The position numbers and the translations under genes are program-made. Below are positions 22,157 to 34,460 of a stretch of 64,000 nucleotides of DNA, in pieces. Location: assembly GCA_023362775.1 (NCBI GenBank), contig JALMGJ010000061.1:1994001-2058000 (forward strand), in the 5' to 3' direction. The notes under the pieces were generated by a model. That model saw only the letters and a list, made by a program, of their open reading frames with translations, was not told the origin of the DNA and searched no databases. The stretch is from Charina bottae. Lineage: Eukaryota > Chordata > Lepidosauria > Squamata > Charinaidae. Position 1 is the first letter of the stretch. Every line of letters starts with the position of its first letter.

Positions 22157-25100
22157 TCACAACTTCTTGGTTTTGTTCTTCTGGAATTTTGTATGCACAA
22201 CTTTCAGAGTGGTGAGGAAGTTGCCGAGGAAGAGGATGAGAAATGTGAGAGCAAGCACCGAAACCTGGAGAAGACAGGAAGGAAAACAATAGGAACTTTC
22301 CCACACAGAGAGAGCCACTTTGGGCGTAGACCTGTCAACTAATGGGGAAAAGCATCCCACTGGAAAAGTATGAGGAGCAATGGCAGCCAAGAGGTGAACG
22401 ACTTGGACTGGCAAAGTGTGCCAAGAGCAGACTGTCCTCTTGATGTGCCAGAATCGAGAATCATTAACTCCCAATAACAGATCTGCAGGCATCAGATTGG
22501 GAAAGCATTTGAGTTATCACTTAAACTAATAACTAACAGGAGTTTGTCATTGTTTATTCACCAGTGTAACAAAGAAGGTTTCTCTTTCTTCTCTCAGCAG
22601 CAAGTTCCATCCGATTATGGTATATTAGTTTAATAAGGAAAACAAGCATCTTGGATATTAGTTATCTCAAAAAGCAACCAAGCTGCTTAAGCAGGGAAGC
22701 TGGTTGCCTCTAATACAGAGCTTTCCAAACTGTGTGTCGGGACACGTTAGTGTGTCGGCTGCAGTGTTTGGGTGTGCCGCGGCTGCTGCTGCCGCCTCCG
22801 TTCTCTGCCAGGTTTCCACGCAGGTCCTAGTGCCTGCCTTGTGCCCTGCTGTAAGAGTGTGTCGCGAAATGATGCATGTCTAAAAAGTGTGTCACCAACA
22901 TGAAAAGTTCGGAAAGCTCTGCTCTAATATATAGGGCATGGCTTTTGGCTCAGCCAAACCACTCAAAAACGTTGGAAATTGGATGAGAATATGGGAAGAG
23001 CAGCATAATGTTCAAGTCTGCCAGATGTCTGTCTTCATTTGGATGAAAAATGAGGCCAGGACATTAAGAAACCTTCATTTTATTGGGCCTTTTCAACTGT
23101 TAGCAACTCAAGACATTCACAAATATGAAAGCATGAATGGTGTTCTCTTATTCCTCAACCGTCCTCGTGTTCTGTTTCTAGGTTTCTCAACAGCGTGCAG
23201 CATGAAGCCCCAATCAACTAGGGTAAAAATGATTTTGAACCCAAACACTTACTTGCCATTCTTTACACTTCTTGTGCCTTGACAGTTCAAAAAGGGCGAC
23301 TGCGTTGTAGAGTTGCCAAAACTTAAGCAAAGGGAAGGAGAGGAAAAAAGAGAGATGAAACAGCCTTCCATGTGCAGAGATCTGAGCAATAATTGTAACC
23401 AAGAGAAGCTGAGAAGGATTCTAGGAATTTTTTATTCATCGCAAGGTGACTAATTTGAAAGCCAGCGAAGGACCACATATGGATTAGCAGCCTAGAAGAA
23501 TTCATACCAAGGGCTATAGTTCTACCGCAAAACACAGCCTTGGCATGGAAAAAGTCCAGTCCTTGGGCAACAGATAATGGGAATGGTGCAGTCAAAGCCC
23601 CCATGGACCTCATGTGCAGCACACATGACAAACAGGCAGAGCAGCGCCATCTTGATTTTTTTACCACATGCCGCAAAGGCCCTGCCTGCCCATCAAACTA
23701 GAAATATTGGGCTAAATGAAGCCATAATCTGGCCTCAGGAAAACTACAGCCAAGTTTTATACTCATGATATATACAGACAGGTCCACTCATCTTAGTTAT
23801 GACAGACAACGATGCATTCCATTCCTTTGACTTTTGTATATACCTAACCAATGTATCAGCAAACAATGTGGAATCCAACTTACATGTCCAAAGAACAGAA
23901 ACGGGAGGAGAAACGTCAGTCCTCGCCACATCCAAGACTGAAACCCCTCTATCAAGAGATCAAGATAATCACAGGCAAATTAGGCAATGCGCAGAGCATT
24001 TTTTATCTGCTTTCGTTACGGGTGAAACAGTTTTTTATGGGCACGGGAGACGCAGACAACGGAAAAGCAAAAAAACAAACAAACAAACCAGTAACTAATT
24101 TATTTCAAAAAAGATTGAAACAGATCATTGGTGGGAGGATCCGGTTTCAAATGTCCCCCCTTGAAACCCTTTTTATGCAAAATTAAATCGCTACCAAGGC
24201 AGAAAGAACAGATGGGATCAATGCTGATGCAGAGTGATTGCAAAAACCTGCTCTTAGTTCCATTAATCGGTGAACACTGATCCAAATATTGTAGAATGTA
24301 GGTTAAATGTCTTGAAGCAAATAAAAGTGCCTAACACAGGCACACCGCTTACCCACTGTGAGATCTAAGTGGTTTTTTTTCCCGAGTGCACGAAGTCGAT
24401 AAAGGCAACCACTTTGATAATAATATTGAAGGAATTGGACACAGCCTGGAAGGGGAATTTAAAAGGAAGGAGGCATCACTTTTTAAAAATGAGATTGGGG
24501 CTGTAATTCATTAGCCTTCCCTGATTTACACCTGGACAAACTCGACCACATAGTAAATGTGAGAAGAACTTTCCCAATTAAATATGCTTTTCCTCTGACC
24601 CAAATTTGCTATGCAACATGCACACTGCTCCCCCCATCTGTGAAAATTCCAGGTTTTAATGTGGATCCGGTAGGTATATTTACTTACTCTGAAAAATGGA
24701 AAAAGCTAAAAACTGGTTGCGGAACATTTGGTACATGAGACCATCTGGCCTGCGAGAGGAGGAAGGAAAAGAAAGAAAACACAGGAATGATTTAACAGGC
24801 ATTGCACAGATGTGACTGTCATATCCTATTGCATCAGAGGCCATTCAGACGCAGAGAGGAAATTTAAAAAGAGAAAACAAGATCTGGAACTAGAAACCGA
24901 AGAAAAGGTATCTGGGTTCAGGAAATTCAGCCTATCCATCCTAACCATCACAGATGGAGGGGAATATGAGATTCAGTGGAGTCCAGAAGTGAGAGAAATC
25001 TACATGGAAAACAGAGCAAGGAACTAATTCAACTGACTTGATTCTCTTTTCGTGTGCAAGGAATCTCTAAGGCTGGTCTGACGTTCAAAGGATAAAAAAG

Positions 25101-28100
25101 GGAAGAGCCTGCTTACCACGTTAGCATCACCCCAGATAAGAACGCAGAGACGTAATGATGGGACACCCACCAGCCTTTAATCCTGGGGTGAGAGAGGACA
25201 CATTTTAAGCCATTTCATGCTTTACCACAGAGATGCATCACCTGAGCCTCCAGTACAGCACAGAGCCTCCCTAACCCTTCTTTTTTTTAAAGAAACTTTA
25301 TTAAAGTTCAAAATACAAGTAAAATATGTAAAGACAGAAAGAGATTGAAGAAAGAAGAAACAAAAAAAAAGAACAAACTTAAAAGAGCAGAAATAAAAAG
25401 AAATCTAGAAAAAAGAGTGACTTCCAACCATCTTCAGTACAGATAAAAACATAAAACTACATTAACCGCTTACTCTATTTTTATCTATAATACACATTAT
25501 TTCTATATGCTTATACAGTCCTAACCGTCAAATCCCAAAATCAAAACTTCATTGCCAGCATTGTCCGAAGACGCTTCCGCGGTCATGTGGCCAGCATGAC
25601 GCACACGGAACGCTGTTACCGTCCCACCGAAGTGGTACCTATTCATCTACTTGCATTTGCATGCTTTCGAATTGCTAGGTTGGCAAGAGCTGGGGCGAGT
25701 GCGGGAGCTCACTCCGTCACGCGGGGCTAGGGTCTCGAACCTCTGAACTTGCAACCTTCCAATCGACAAGCCTGGCGTCTTAACCGCTGAGCCATCGCAC
25801 CCCCTAATAATCACGTTACCCAGATTTAATTTACATTTTACATCTATATTAATTTAGTCCTGGCTTTACTCCCTTGTTAGATCTGGCTATTGTGAGTCAA
25901 AACAAGGCCGTACACTTTTGACTTACACACCCCTAGTTCCGAACTCTCTAATCCTGGCTAGGACTTCTGGAAGCAGAACTGTACCCGGAGGGCACCAAAT
26001 TTGGGAAAGGCTGATGCAGAACCTATTTTCCAAATGCACACTTGTCCCGTGATCTGATGCATCTCTGATTCCCTTAAACTTAGGATCAGGGAACAAGACA
26101 GGATATTACATAGTTACCATGTTAGTCTGAAGTCCCCTCTCCTAAAAGCACTCAAAGACCATCTTGAGGACTAGTACCTTGATCCATTGCTGATGAGGAT
26201 ACTTTCTCTTATCGTCAGCGTGCAGTAATACCAAACCAAGAGGAAGTTGAACACTTCATCAGTGACCCTGCAGGAAAAACTGGGGATTATTTCCCCTCCT
26301 CAAAACAGAAGGAAAATACACAGAACAATGTTTATATATGTATGTGTAGGTACATAATTTTTAAAAATAAAACTATGAATAAAAAAAAATCTTGCTTCAG
26401 GGCAGGTACTAAAACCCGCTCATTTTCTACACCCCAACCCCAACATTAACAACTATCAATTCAAAATAATTAAAGAGGGTAAATCACCGGGTAACGAGAG
26501 ATTCTAATTGAGTAAACACTGTTCTACTGTACTTTTTAACTTCATCCTGTTCCCCTACCATTAAGATTTGGAACAGAATGGCCAAAAGTAAGAAAACCTG
26601 TTTCCATGACTGAGAGGTTCCACTGGGCGGAAGTGTGCAAATACAGCGTTAAATCCTTCTGATCCTGTTTACCGAGACAGGTCTGGGCAAATCCTGAGGA
26701 GATCCCATTAAGGCTAGATAAATCGAATCAGCTGGGAAACGCCCTGGCACGGGAAAGTCTTACGCGTCTCACCTGAGGTGGGGGGTTGAGCACCAACCAC
26801 CCTTTTTGTCTGTGTAGCTACAGGGGAGAGGAAATAAGCAGGGTTCTTCCCGAGAAAAGTCAGGGATAGCGATCTACCATCACAAACACGGTGCTGCAGA
26901 GACACCGGCAGGTCTTATACACTGGCAACCACCCGGCTAGGTGGACTTGGCGTCTAGATCCTAGAACCTCATTCCTCCTTCTTCCTGATCATCTCCCCTG
27001 GAAATTGGACGCTCTTTCTCCCAGCAAAGCTATGAACAACTGCATTTTGGCCCTTAGTTTTAAGACTTGGAGCTGAGTTCCGGATCTCATGCAATCTCAG
27101 CCTGCCCTTGAGAACGGCGTAGAACCATGCAATCGGGCACATAACTCCACCGTTACAGACGCTCGACAAACTGTGCTTTGTGCGCTCAGCGGGGAGCCGA
27201 GAATCTCTGGGTGCAACTCCGTGCAGTTCTCCAGCTTGCCGAGACGGTGGTGAGAAATCCATGGCTGCAGTTAAAAGAATATTAAAAATTACAACCATTT
27301 GCCAGCTAACCAAGCTGCCATCTTACCGATAATGGAGAACAAACCGGCAGGCAACTGCTCCAAGCAACAGGATGATGGTCAAGTAGAGTTTGAATTTTTC
27401 GTATTCGTCTTTGTAGGCAAACCTAGAACAAGAGGAGGCGGCCTGAAAAGATACACGCCGTTGTAAAGCCAGACTGAGTTGGCATTCTGTGCCCTGTGCT
27501 TGCACGTTGCCCATTCCTTGGCCAGAACACACTGCAGCCTTGTTGTGACAGACCACAATTCCTGGTTTATTCAAACCAGGATTGATACCTGCAGGCCGGT
27601 GCAGCCCATCTGGACAGACAAGATGTAACCAACTCAAGAGTTCAGGAAGAGGCTCTTAGCTAGCCAGCCTTCTCAATAGGCATCAGCCCGCAGCGCCCAT
27701 CATCCTAGCTCATTCTGGTTGGGGAGATTAGGTGCTGTAGTCCCTTATCCAGAGGAGCCATATCGGAGAAGATTCCCCTCCCTTTGTTTGCAAGCCCCCC
27801 TCGTCCACCAATCTTCTCCTCTATTTCCCTCTCCTCTATATGGAAATAACCTAGAATAGTAGAGAATTAACTTACTTGGCTTGGTTACTTAGCAGAGTAA
27901 CATTAACGTTCCCCAACACCAGATTTAAGTATAGACTGAAAGGGAGAAAAAAAAAGTCACATCAGTAGAAACCCATCAAACTTGTCCGTGGGACAGTTTT
28001 CATGTTGTTCTCCCCAGGTTACCGATCTACTGCTAAGAATATTTGTCAGTCCAAACAGCTGGTTTTCTCTTGCTTTGCAGTGCTGGAAGTAGCTCTCGTG

Positions 28101-31100
28101 TTCTCCTTCAACCTGAAACCCTTCAGACACCTTGGATCACTATTCCCATCAACCCCAGCCAGCAGGCCACTCCAGACCAAGGTTGGTGGGAATTGTAGTC
28201 CAACAGATCCAGAGGGAACCCAGCTGGTATTTATAATGCTCTTCGATCCGCCCAATAACCAAGCTTTTATTTATTTATTCATTCTTTAATTAGATCTCAA
28301 ATACATTTTATTTATTCATTCATTCTTTAATTAGATCTCAAATACATGAGACTGGGTGGAGTTGGAGAGCTTAAACTTACTAATAAGAAGAGTGAAAACA
28401 CTCTGTGCATTAATAAATAGCACAACAAAGAGACAACCAGATCTCTAAAAGCCCCCATCATGGTACAACATGGGAACGCAGTAATATTTTGGCTATGGGT
28501 GCCAAACGGGCCTTGGTGGAGAAGCCGTCCTACAAGTAGGGCCCTCAACTGAGAAGCCTTCTCCATCTTAGCCCCCCCTTTGGCTTCGCTTGCTGGGGGC
28601 TCCTGCCCTCCCAGGATGGTCTGGGCAGGTACGTATTTATTTATTTATTTATTTATTTAATTAATTAATTAATTAATTAATTTATTCCCCGCCCATCTCC
28701 CATACAAGGGACTCTGGGCGCCAGTCCTCAAATATCATGGTTTCAACGAGGCACTTGAAACTGTACATAGAGGGAAAAGCAAGGAGGAGATTCAACAGCG
28801 CAAAACGCTGCACTGAAGCTCTTCTGAGCACAGCCGACAGCCTCCCATCTCCACACGTTTCCTGGTCCTCTGCCAATTGTGGATTTATAGATGGATCTTG
28901 AGGAGGTTATGGAAAGCCTCTGCAAAATGCAGCTTTCAGCTGCCTGGATGCAGCGTTTCATGTTGTGCTAAAAGGACACCAGGCCCCACGGGAGCCACAC
29001 CGAGAGGGTTTGAAAAACAAGGTCACGCGTTTCCCTTTTAATAGCACCCCTCTGCAAAACTTTCATCCTTGCAGCTCCTGACGGGCCTCAGGGAAACGCC
29101 TACCCGTTCTTCTTCGGCAAGTAGGCCTCCATGTCAAAGAAAACATTCTGGCGGTCTCTGATCTGGTTGTTTATTTGCAGGATGAGCTCTGTTTCCAAGC
29201 TGCCCTCGCACTTGCATCTGGACATTGGAGATGAACACAAACACAGGTGTTTAAAAGAGAGCGTGGCAGCCAATTACACCAGTGGAAAATGGTAACCGCC
29301 CTTGTGTATTTCTTCTTGCCCAATTTTAAGAGAACAAGCTGTCGTGAAGCGGAAAAGCTTGAAAACTAGACTCCCAAGCCCTAGGTTTTTAGCTTTGAAA
29401 GTGAGATTAAGGTTCTAGCCCTCATGATCGTGAGAACATACCCATGACCCACAGAAGCAGAAACACAATCATCAGCAAAATAAAAGGGGGGGGGGGAAGG
29501 AAGTGAAGAGCTGCTCTCAAGACCACCATCTCTACTCCTTTTCCCCCCAAATCTTGGTTTTATGTTTCCTTGCCTGTAATCCTGAATTTAATTTTTGTTG
29601 GGAGAGATGTTAGAAACCACCTTATCCCAGGTTTGAGTATTTAATATCTTTCCACATCTAGGACACCTTGAGTTGTCCCCTCTACAAATTATCTACAACC
29701 TGTTAAGTTTTTAAGTAAACAGAAAAGGGGGAGGACAGACAGGCAGAAGACGAGCACATCCGTGAACACCAGCTAGCAGTCAGGAGACACGATGAAAACT
29801 GCTTAATCTCACAACACATGGAGAAACCGGGAAACTGTGAGCATCCTAGACCAAGCCGAATCCAAAAATGCTAGGGAATTCCTGGAAGCTTGGCATTCAG
29901 ACAAATCAGCCATCAATAGACCATATTTACCCACCACTCAGAGACAATAAAAAAGCTAAGAAGGAAACAAAAAGACCAGAACACATCCCCTCCAACAGCC
30001 AACACCCAGATAAGCAGGATTAACACCAGACAAACAATCAAGCAGAAAACAATACCCTAATCAAGGACTGACCAAGGGGGAAACCACATTCCCACCAACA
30101 CTGGCAGGGCAAGCGACTGGATAGAACAGGGAGCAAACTCCACACTCCCTCGCACTGATGAGGTTCCCTAGTCAGGTAATGCAACGACTGCAAGCAAACC
30201 GCCAAGCTCAGAGAGCACCAAGGACTCCACAGTTCAACCCTGAGCTACGGAGATTCCCTTCTATTAGAAAAGGAAGACGCCGTTACCTTTGAAAGTTATA
30301 CTGCAACTCCTTCAGTCTCTGTTTTTGCTTCTGTATAGAACTGCTGCACGCTGCCTGCAAGCTTGTCAGTTCCTCCAGTTTGTGTCTGTAAATTTTGTGG
30401 GTTTCCTATAAATAAAGCATTTAAAAGATGTGTTAGATTCACAGCAGCAGGACATTTCTTTGAGATGAGAGGCCTACAATGTCAAGTTTGCTCATTTAGG
30501 TGACTTTGGTTGATGCAATTTCCACATTAGTTGGAAAAAGTGTGACATCAGGACTGGTTACATGGGAAGATCACCGGGCACATCAATTTCCTAATTTTAT
30601 TGAAGCTTATGCCACCTTTGGAGCAGCATCACCAGCCCTAAAACAGTATCAAGCAAAAACACCAAGAGGTCTTAAAAACAGATTCCGAAAAGATGCAATG
30701 GGGAAAATACCTGAGGACACATTTTCAATATTTACTTCCCACCTTTGGAAAAAGGCCAACATAAAATCACCAGCAGTCTTTTTCCCAGAGCAGCTTACAA
30801 GCATAAACAAAACCCAGCCCTGCATTCAAATGTAGAAGCAATTGATGGTATTAAAACCAGTAATAGATTCCCAGGAAAAGCAAGTGTCTGCCTGGGGCTG
30901 AAAGAACGTCAAGTTTAATGCCAGGCAAGTCAACCCAAGAGTGCGCGTCAATGGTGCAGTTGGAGATCCCACACAAGGTTTCAAGGAACTGGAATGCACT
31001 GCACTGAAGTTCAACGGAGAAGCCAGGATCCAACCCTACCTGTGCGGTTAGATCCGGATTGACTCCCTGCCCTGTTCCGCAAAGGCTGGACTAGCACGGC

Positions 31101-33728
31101 ATTTCAGACCAGCCTTACAAGAGACAGTACAAAAGAATAAACACCAGTCCAACCAGACAGGCAGAATTCACCTAAAACAGCCTTCTCCAAAAGAGCAAGC
31201 AACTGCTAATTGCTAATGAGTAAGTTAATTACATTAAGACGCAAACTATTTTCCTGAGAATCCAAGGGCCCTGTAATTTAGCCTGTCCTTCCAGGGAGGT
31301 GAATTTAGAAGAGTAACCGGAGAGCAAAAAAAAAAGGATGACATCAGTACAAGATTTTGAAAGACCAAATTGGGTTCAAGTGCTAATAATGAGAGAGAGA
31401 AAAAAAACAGAAAGTCGTAACTGATATGCTCTTAGCAACTGTCCCATCTCTGTGGCCAACCAGCTCTAACACCATTCCAGAGATTGAATCCTACATACCA
31501 ACTCTTGTCTTTGGCCTTTTTAGAACAGCTAATGGAAAAACGGCACACAGTCCTACTTATGTACTCATTGTTGACATTTCACCCATCCTGGAAAGAGGAT
31601 GATCCTTGGAGCAGAACCCTTGAATGCTGGGTGAATCTCTCTTCCCTCTCTTTCACAACACTGATTCCCTGTCCAGGGGACGCCAAAGAAGTTTCAAAGG
31701 GGTGACTTAATGAAAAACAATAAAACATTAACGTAATCCTCACACAGTTACAAACAGGCATTTCCCCCCCTGCCTTTCCAATGGAAAAGCTTACAGATAA
31801 AGGGGTGGGGGGAGAGAGAGAGAAAAGTAGATCAAAGTACTGTAGATCCGCTCCTGCGTCCTTAAAAAAAAAAAAAGGATTTGCTTTCAAGGCTTAGCTA
31901 CGTGTTCACAAAAAGTTAAGGCCAGTTTAGAAACTTTGGTGCAGGAGCCTGCGTCAATCAAAGGGGAAGGGTTTAGCTGCCCCACCCCCAGGAATTTTCA
32001 CAAAGAGGTCACTTGTGAAGGGCCAGTGTCAGCTGGATCCCTGTTCCAGCAAGCGGGGGAGGGGGCAGTTCCAAATGCTTCAAATTTCAAGGGATGCATT
32101 ATCAAGCATTCTGGGGCATTGTGGGGAATTCTCTAAAGGTGAGTGACTCACGGGCCCCCTGCTATCAGTTGGAACCCATCACTAGCCAGGAGTTCAGGCA
32201 GCAGCTAAAATGGCTGGATGGTGGTGACCCGGAATTATGTCTCCTCAAGCTGTGGCTTCTTTGGGGCTAATTATGGCTATGGACTCAGCACGGATCCTCC
32301 AGTTGCAAGGGAGAAAGCAAACAAGACTTGCCAGCCGAAACCTGTACTTTACCAGCCCGAATTAAGGCTTACAGCGTCCAGAGATTAAAGTTTACGTCTT
32401 GTACAAAATAGGGACCTGTGCTGATCTTTCTGCAATCTGTGAGGTGTCTGGAAATGGAGTGGAGGGGGCGGCATACCCTTTTGCCTACTAGCAACCACCC
32501 ATTCCACAAACTCAGAGCCTCACAAACTCTGTCTGGCCAGAGCCCAGCCTTGGCACAGATGCCCAAGGCTGAAGGTCAGTGGTTTCCAAGAAAGCTCCTT
32601 CAGGAAGGGATGAAGAATGAGTGCAGTGGGCCCAATTCTGCCCACAGGAAATAACTGGCCAGAGAAAGCCCGCCACCCAAGTTTCACACTCTTCCCTGGG
32701 ACTCTGAATCAACTTTTTAGAAGCAAGCAGCACCCCACAGACACCGCCCTCCCCAGTCTGGTGCCTGCCTGGCCAAGGTGCGTTCTTCATTCATGGGCTC
32801 GCAATTGTTCATCAGCAAACTGGTGGTTCGCACCCAAGGGCCAGTTCCATTTCCAGCCCAAATTTCCCCTTTCCCTGTTCACCTTCCAAGGAGGCCACAT
32901 CTGGCCGCAGCTTCACCCGAGGGTTCCCCCTCGGCCTACAGAAGGTCGACCCCATCCAGCAAGGCCAGGAATGCCAGGCCAGGTCCCAGGATGGCAACTC
33001 AGCCCCCCTTGCCCCCCAAGGCTCTGCAAGGACGGGCTAAAAAATACCCCCTCCCTCCATTGAGGCAGCTCAGCCTACACTCCCTCCCCCCCTCCTCGGC
33101 ACAGCTGAGCTTTGCTTAAAGCTTCATCGCCAGCCAGGGATGATGGGTGTTGGAAGGATGTCATCTGGAAGACCCCTGGGTGGGTCTAACGCCAGCTTGT
33201 TTTCGAGGAGGATTCGGGCAAATCTAAGCCTTTCCAGCGGTCCCGCAGGATCCAAACGGCCCAGGAGCTTCGGGCACCCGCAGCTCCATGGAGGGGGAGG
33301 GGGTCGGTGGAGGAGGGAAAGCAAAGCACCTCCCCCCCCGCTTTTCTGCCAACGCTGCCTTGCCGCGGCTGCTCCCTGCAGGTTCCCCCGCGCTCGGGAG
33401 CCCCCGGCCAAAATTACGCAGGGGAGGGATCGTGCCTGAGTTGGGGGAGGAAAAAGTTCGGCGGAGTTGGGGGAGCCCCGCCAGGTCCTTCCGGTGCAGG
33501 CGAGGGGGCTGGGGGCGCCCGCTGCAAGGAGAAGCCGGGGGAAGGGGGGCCGAGAGAGAGGGGCGGGCGAGGATCCTGCAGAGGCTCCCTCCCCGAAGAA
33601 ATGCCAGATGAAATCACCATCACCATCATCACCGCAGCAGCTCCCGCTTCTCGCCCTACCTGGAGCTGATGGAACTCCTCCTCCAGCTCCTTCCACGCGC
33701 CCAGGGAGGTCTGCAAGGGCGGCCCCAT
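22157..33728 (-). CDS. TMEM120B: TMEM120B, nuclear-envelope/ER multipass membrane protein
   Basis: TMEM120 family protein, known at the nuclear envelope and linked to adipocyte differentiation. Twelve minus-strand exons join in frame to 336 aa (human 339): 33660-33728, 30287-30405, 29104-29217, 27876-27935, 27327-27422, 26178-26267, 25117-25182, 24688-24749, 24353-24445, 23884-23948, 23253-23321, 22157-22264. Residues about 12-75 are a charged coiled coil ([18 protein letters not shown]). Then come [11 protein letters not shown] and about six hydrophobic segments: 133-151 ([18 protein letters not shown]), about 158-176, about 193-205, about 215-236, about 266-288 and about 304-324. [13 protein letters not shown] and FWQLYNAV are family hallmarks; [20 protein letters not shown] is identical to human TMEM120B, which separates it from TMEM120A. 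Start: the ATG at 33728 matches the human N-terminal length; an in-frame ATG at 33836 would add 36 low-complexity residues. All splice sites are GT-AG. Confidence 0.95.
22716..22921 (+). mobile_element. hAT MITE (CAGAGCTTTCC family), copy 3, in TMEM120B intron 11 region
   Basis: 206 bp, CAGAGCTTTCCAAACTGTGT ... AAAAGTTCGGAAAGCTCTG, between exact 8-bp repeats CTCTAATA (22708-22715 and 22922-22929). This copy is the shortest complete one and probably closest to the basic form: it has a single CAGGTCCTAGTGCCTGCCTT unit and a single CGCGAAATGATGCATGTCTA unit. Confidence 0.9.
25270..25551 (-). mobile_element. Probable AT-rich LINE remnant
   Basis: Starts with an oligo-T run (plus strand) followed by AAACTTTATTAAAGTTCAAA and a purine-rich region. 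It directly abuts the SINE at 25552. Composition suggests the 3' end of a minus-strand retroposon, but I cannot assign a family. Confidence 0.3.
25552..25805 (-). mobile_element. tRNA-derived SINE, 3'-truncated, in TMEM120B intron 6
   Basis: Same family as 10858-11189, on the minus strand: GGGGTGCGATGGCTCAGCGG head, GGTTCGAGACC in the box B position, and AAGCATGCAAATGCAAGTAG and GCGGAAGCGTCTTCGGACAA in the body. It stops before the Bov-B-like tail. Confidence 0.8.
28266..28347. repeat. 41-bp tandem duplication
   Basis: CATTCTTTAATTAGATCTCA... occurs at 28280-28306 and again at 28321-28347, each preceded by (TTTATT)-type sequence. The offset is 41 bp. It is intronic in TMEM120B (intron 3). 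Confidence 0.8.
28630..28722 (-). mobile_element. LINE 3'-tail fragment with (TTTA)n/(TTAA)n
   Basis: Tetranucleotide TTTA run, then TTAA run (28634-28682), then CCCCGCCCATCTCCCATACA and GGGACTCTGGGCG. This is the minus-strand form of the 3'-tail repeat at 11414-11562. Confidence 0.5.
29750..30262 (+). mobile_element. Penelope-like element, 3' part: GIY-YIG endonuclease C-terminus (pseudogene) plus 3' UTR
   Basis: Translating 29757 onward gives [16 protein letters not shown] and, after a frameshift near 29836, [20 protein letters not shown] followed by [10 protein letters not shown]. The EAWHS...AINR pattern is typical of the C-terminus of Penelope-like GIY-YIG endonucleases. A noncoding stretch follows with CACTGGCAGGGCAAGCGACT, a hammerhead-like core at 30150-30195, and CCAAGGACTCCACAGTTCAA. 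The plus-strand insertion lies in TMEM120B intron 2, ending about 24 bp from the exon 2 donor (30285-30286). The 3' noncoding part matches 42338-42485. The copy is 5'-truncated and dead as a protein source. Confidence 0.7.
30150..30195 (+). other. Hammerhead-ribozyme-like core, mutated
   Basis: CTGATGA at 30155-30161, then GGTTCCCT-AGTC-AGGTAAT as stem II with one mismatch, then GCAACGACTGCAAG. The sister copy at 42390-42432 has GAAAC where this one has GCAAC. Loss of the second core position of GAA should abolish cleavage here. Confidence 0.45.
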
Positions 33729-34080
33729 CGCGCGGGCCCAGCACCCCGCAGGACGAGCCGGCCCCTCCACGTGCGCAGCTGGCGGACCCCGCCTCGCGAC
33801 CCCCGCCGCCCGCAGCGCTAGGAATGGGCCGGCCACGCCCCCTCGCCGCGCCGCAAGGTTAATTCATCGCGGCCGCCGCTTCCTCCCTGGGAATGCCCGG
33901 CCGCGCAAGCGCGCCTCCCCGGCGCCGGCCACGCCCTCTCCGTCCCGATTGGCCGAAGCGAAGGACTGATCTTCCCGTGGCCGCGCCCCCAAGGCGGCCT
34001 CGCGCCCCGCCCACCCGAGTTAACCCTTCGCTCGCCGTTCTGCGCGTCCCTTCAGAATCCCCCTCCTGCCAAGGCGGTGC
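33250..34080 (-). promoter_or_regulatory. CpG-island promoter of TMEM120B
   Basis: CpG-dense DNA surrounds exon 1 (33660-33728) and extends about 350 bp upstream. ATTGG (CCAAT complement) lies at about 33948 and several CCGCCC/GGGCGG-type GC boxes are present. No TATA box is seen. Confidence 0.65.
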
Positions 34081-34202
34081 CCTCCTGAGCGTGTGCAGAG
34101 GGTTGCTTTGTATTCATTTCTTTATAGAAGCCCCTAGACCTGGCCGAACTTGGCTGATCTTGAAGAAGCTCGCTGTGGAGTTCACGGAGAAAATCTGTCC
34201 GT

Positions 34203-34460
34203 GTTTCGCAACCTTGGGAACTTTAAGATGGGTGGACTTCAACTCCCAGAATTCCCTAGCCAGCCACAGTAAAGATATAAAAATATAAACAAGTATATAC
34301 GCACATCAAGTGTGTCTGTTGTGTGTATATACTTGTTTATATCTTTACTGGATTAGCAATTAAAACAGACATTTTAAAATATTTGACTTCACGGACCCCC
34401 TGAAAGGGTCTTGGGGACCCCCAGGGGTCACCAAAACATACTTTGAGAACCACTGCTCTA
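34203..34460. mobile_element. Nested MITE remnants: one fold-back arm, an AT hairpin and a hAT-Charlie-like end
   Basis: 34203-34262 is one arm of the CTCAACC fold-back family (TTTAAGATGGGTGGACTTCA, ACTCCCAGAATTCC). At 34267-34350 a separate hairpin has CAGTAAAGATATAAA... and its complement ...TTTATATCTTTACTG, with GTATATAC arms. At 34382-34457 the sequence GACCCCCAGGGGTCACC...CTTTGAGAACCACTG is the classic terminal of hAT-Charlie/MER5-type MITEs. Confidence 0.6.

Noticed and set aside
33729..33836. Upstream in-frame ATG (33836) for TMEM120B
   Set aside because: It would add 36 Ala/Arg/Pro/Gly-rich residues absent from the family; the ATG at 33728 gives the expected N-terminal length.
34382..34457. 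Possible conserved noncoding element
   Set aside because: It matches the familiar hAT-Charlie/MER5-type terminus (GAGAACCACTG), so it is transposon-derived.
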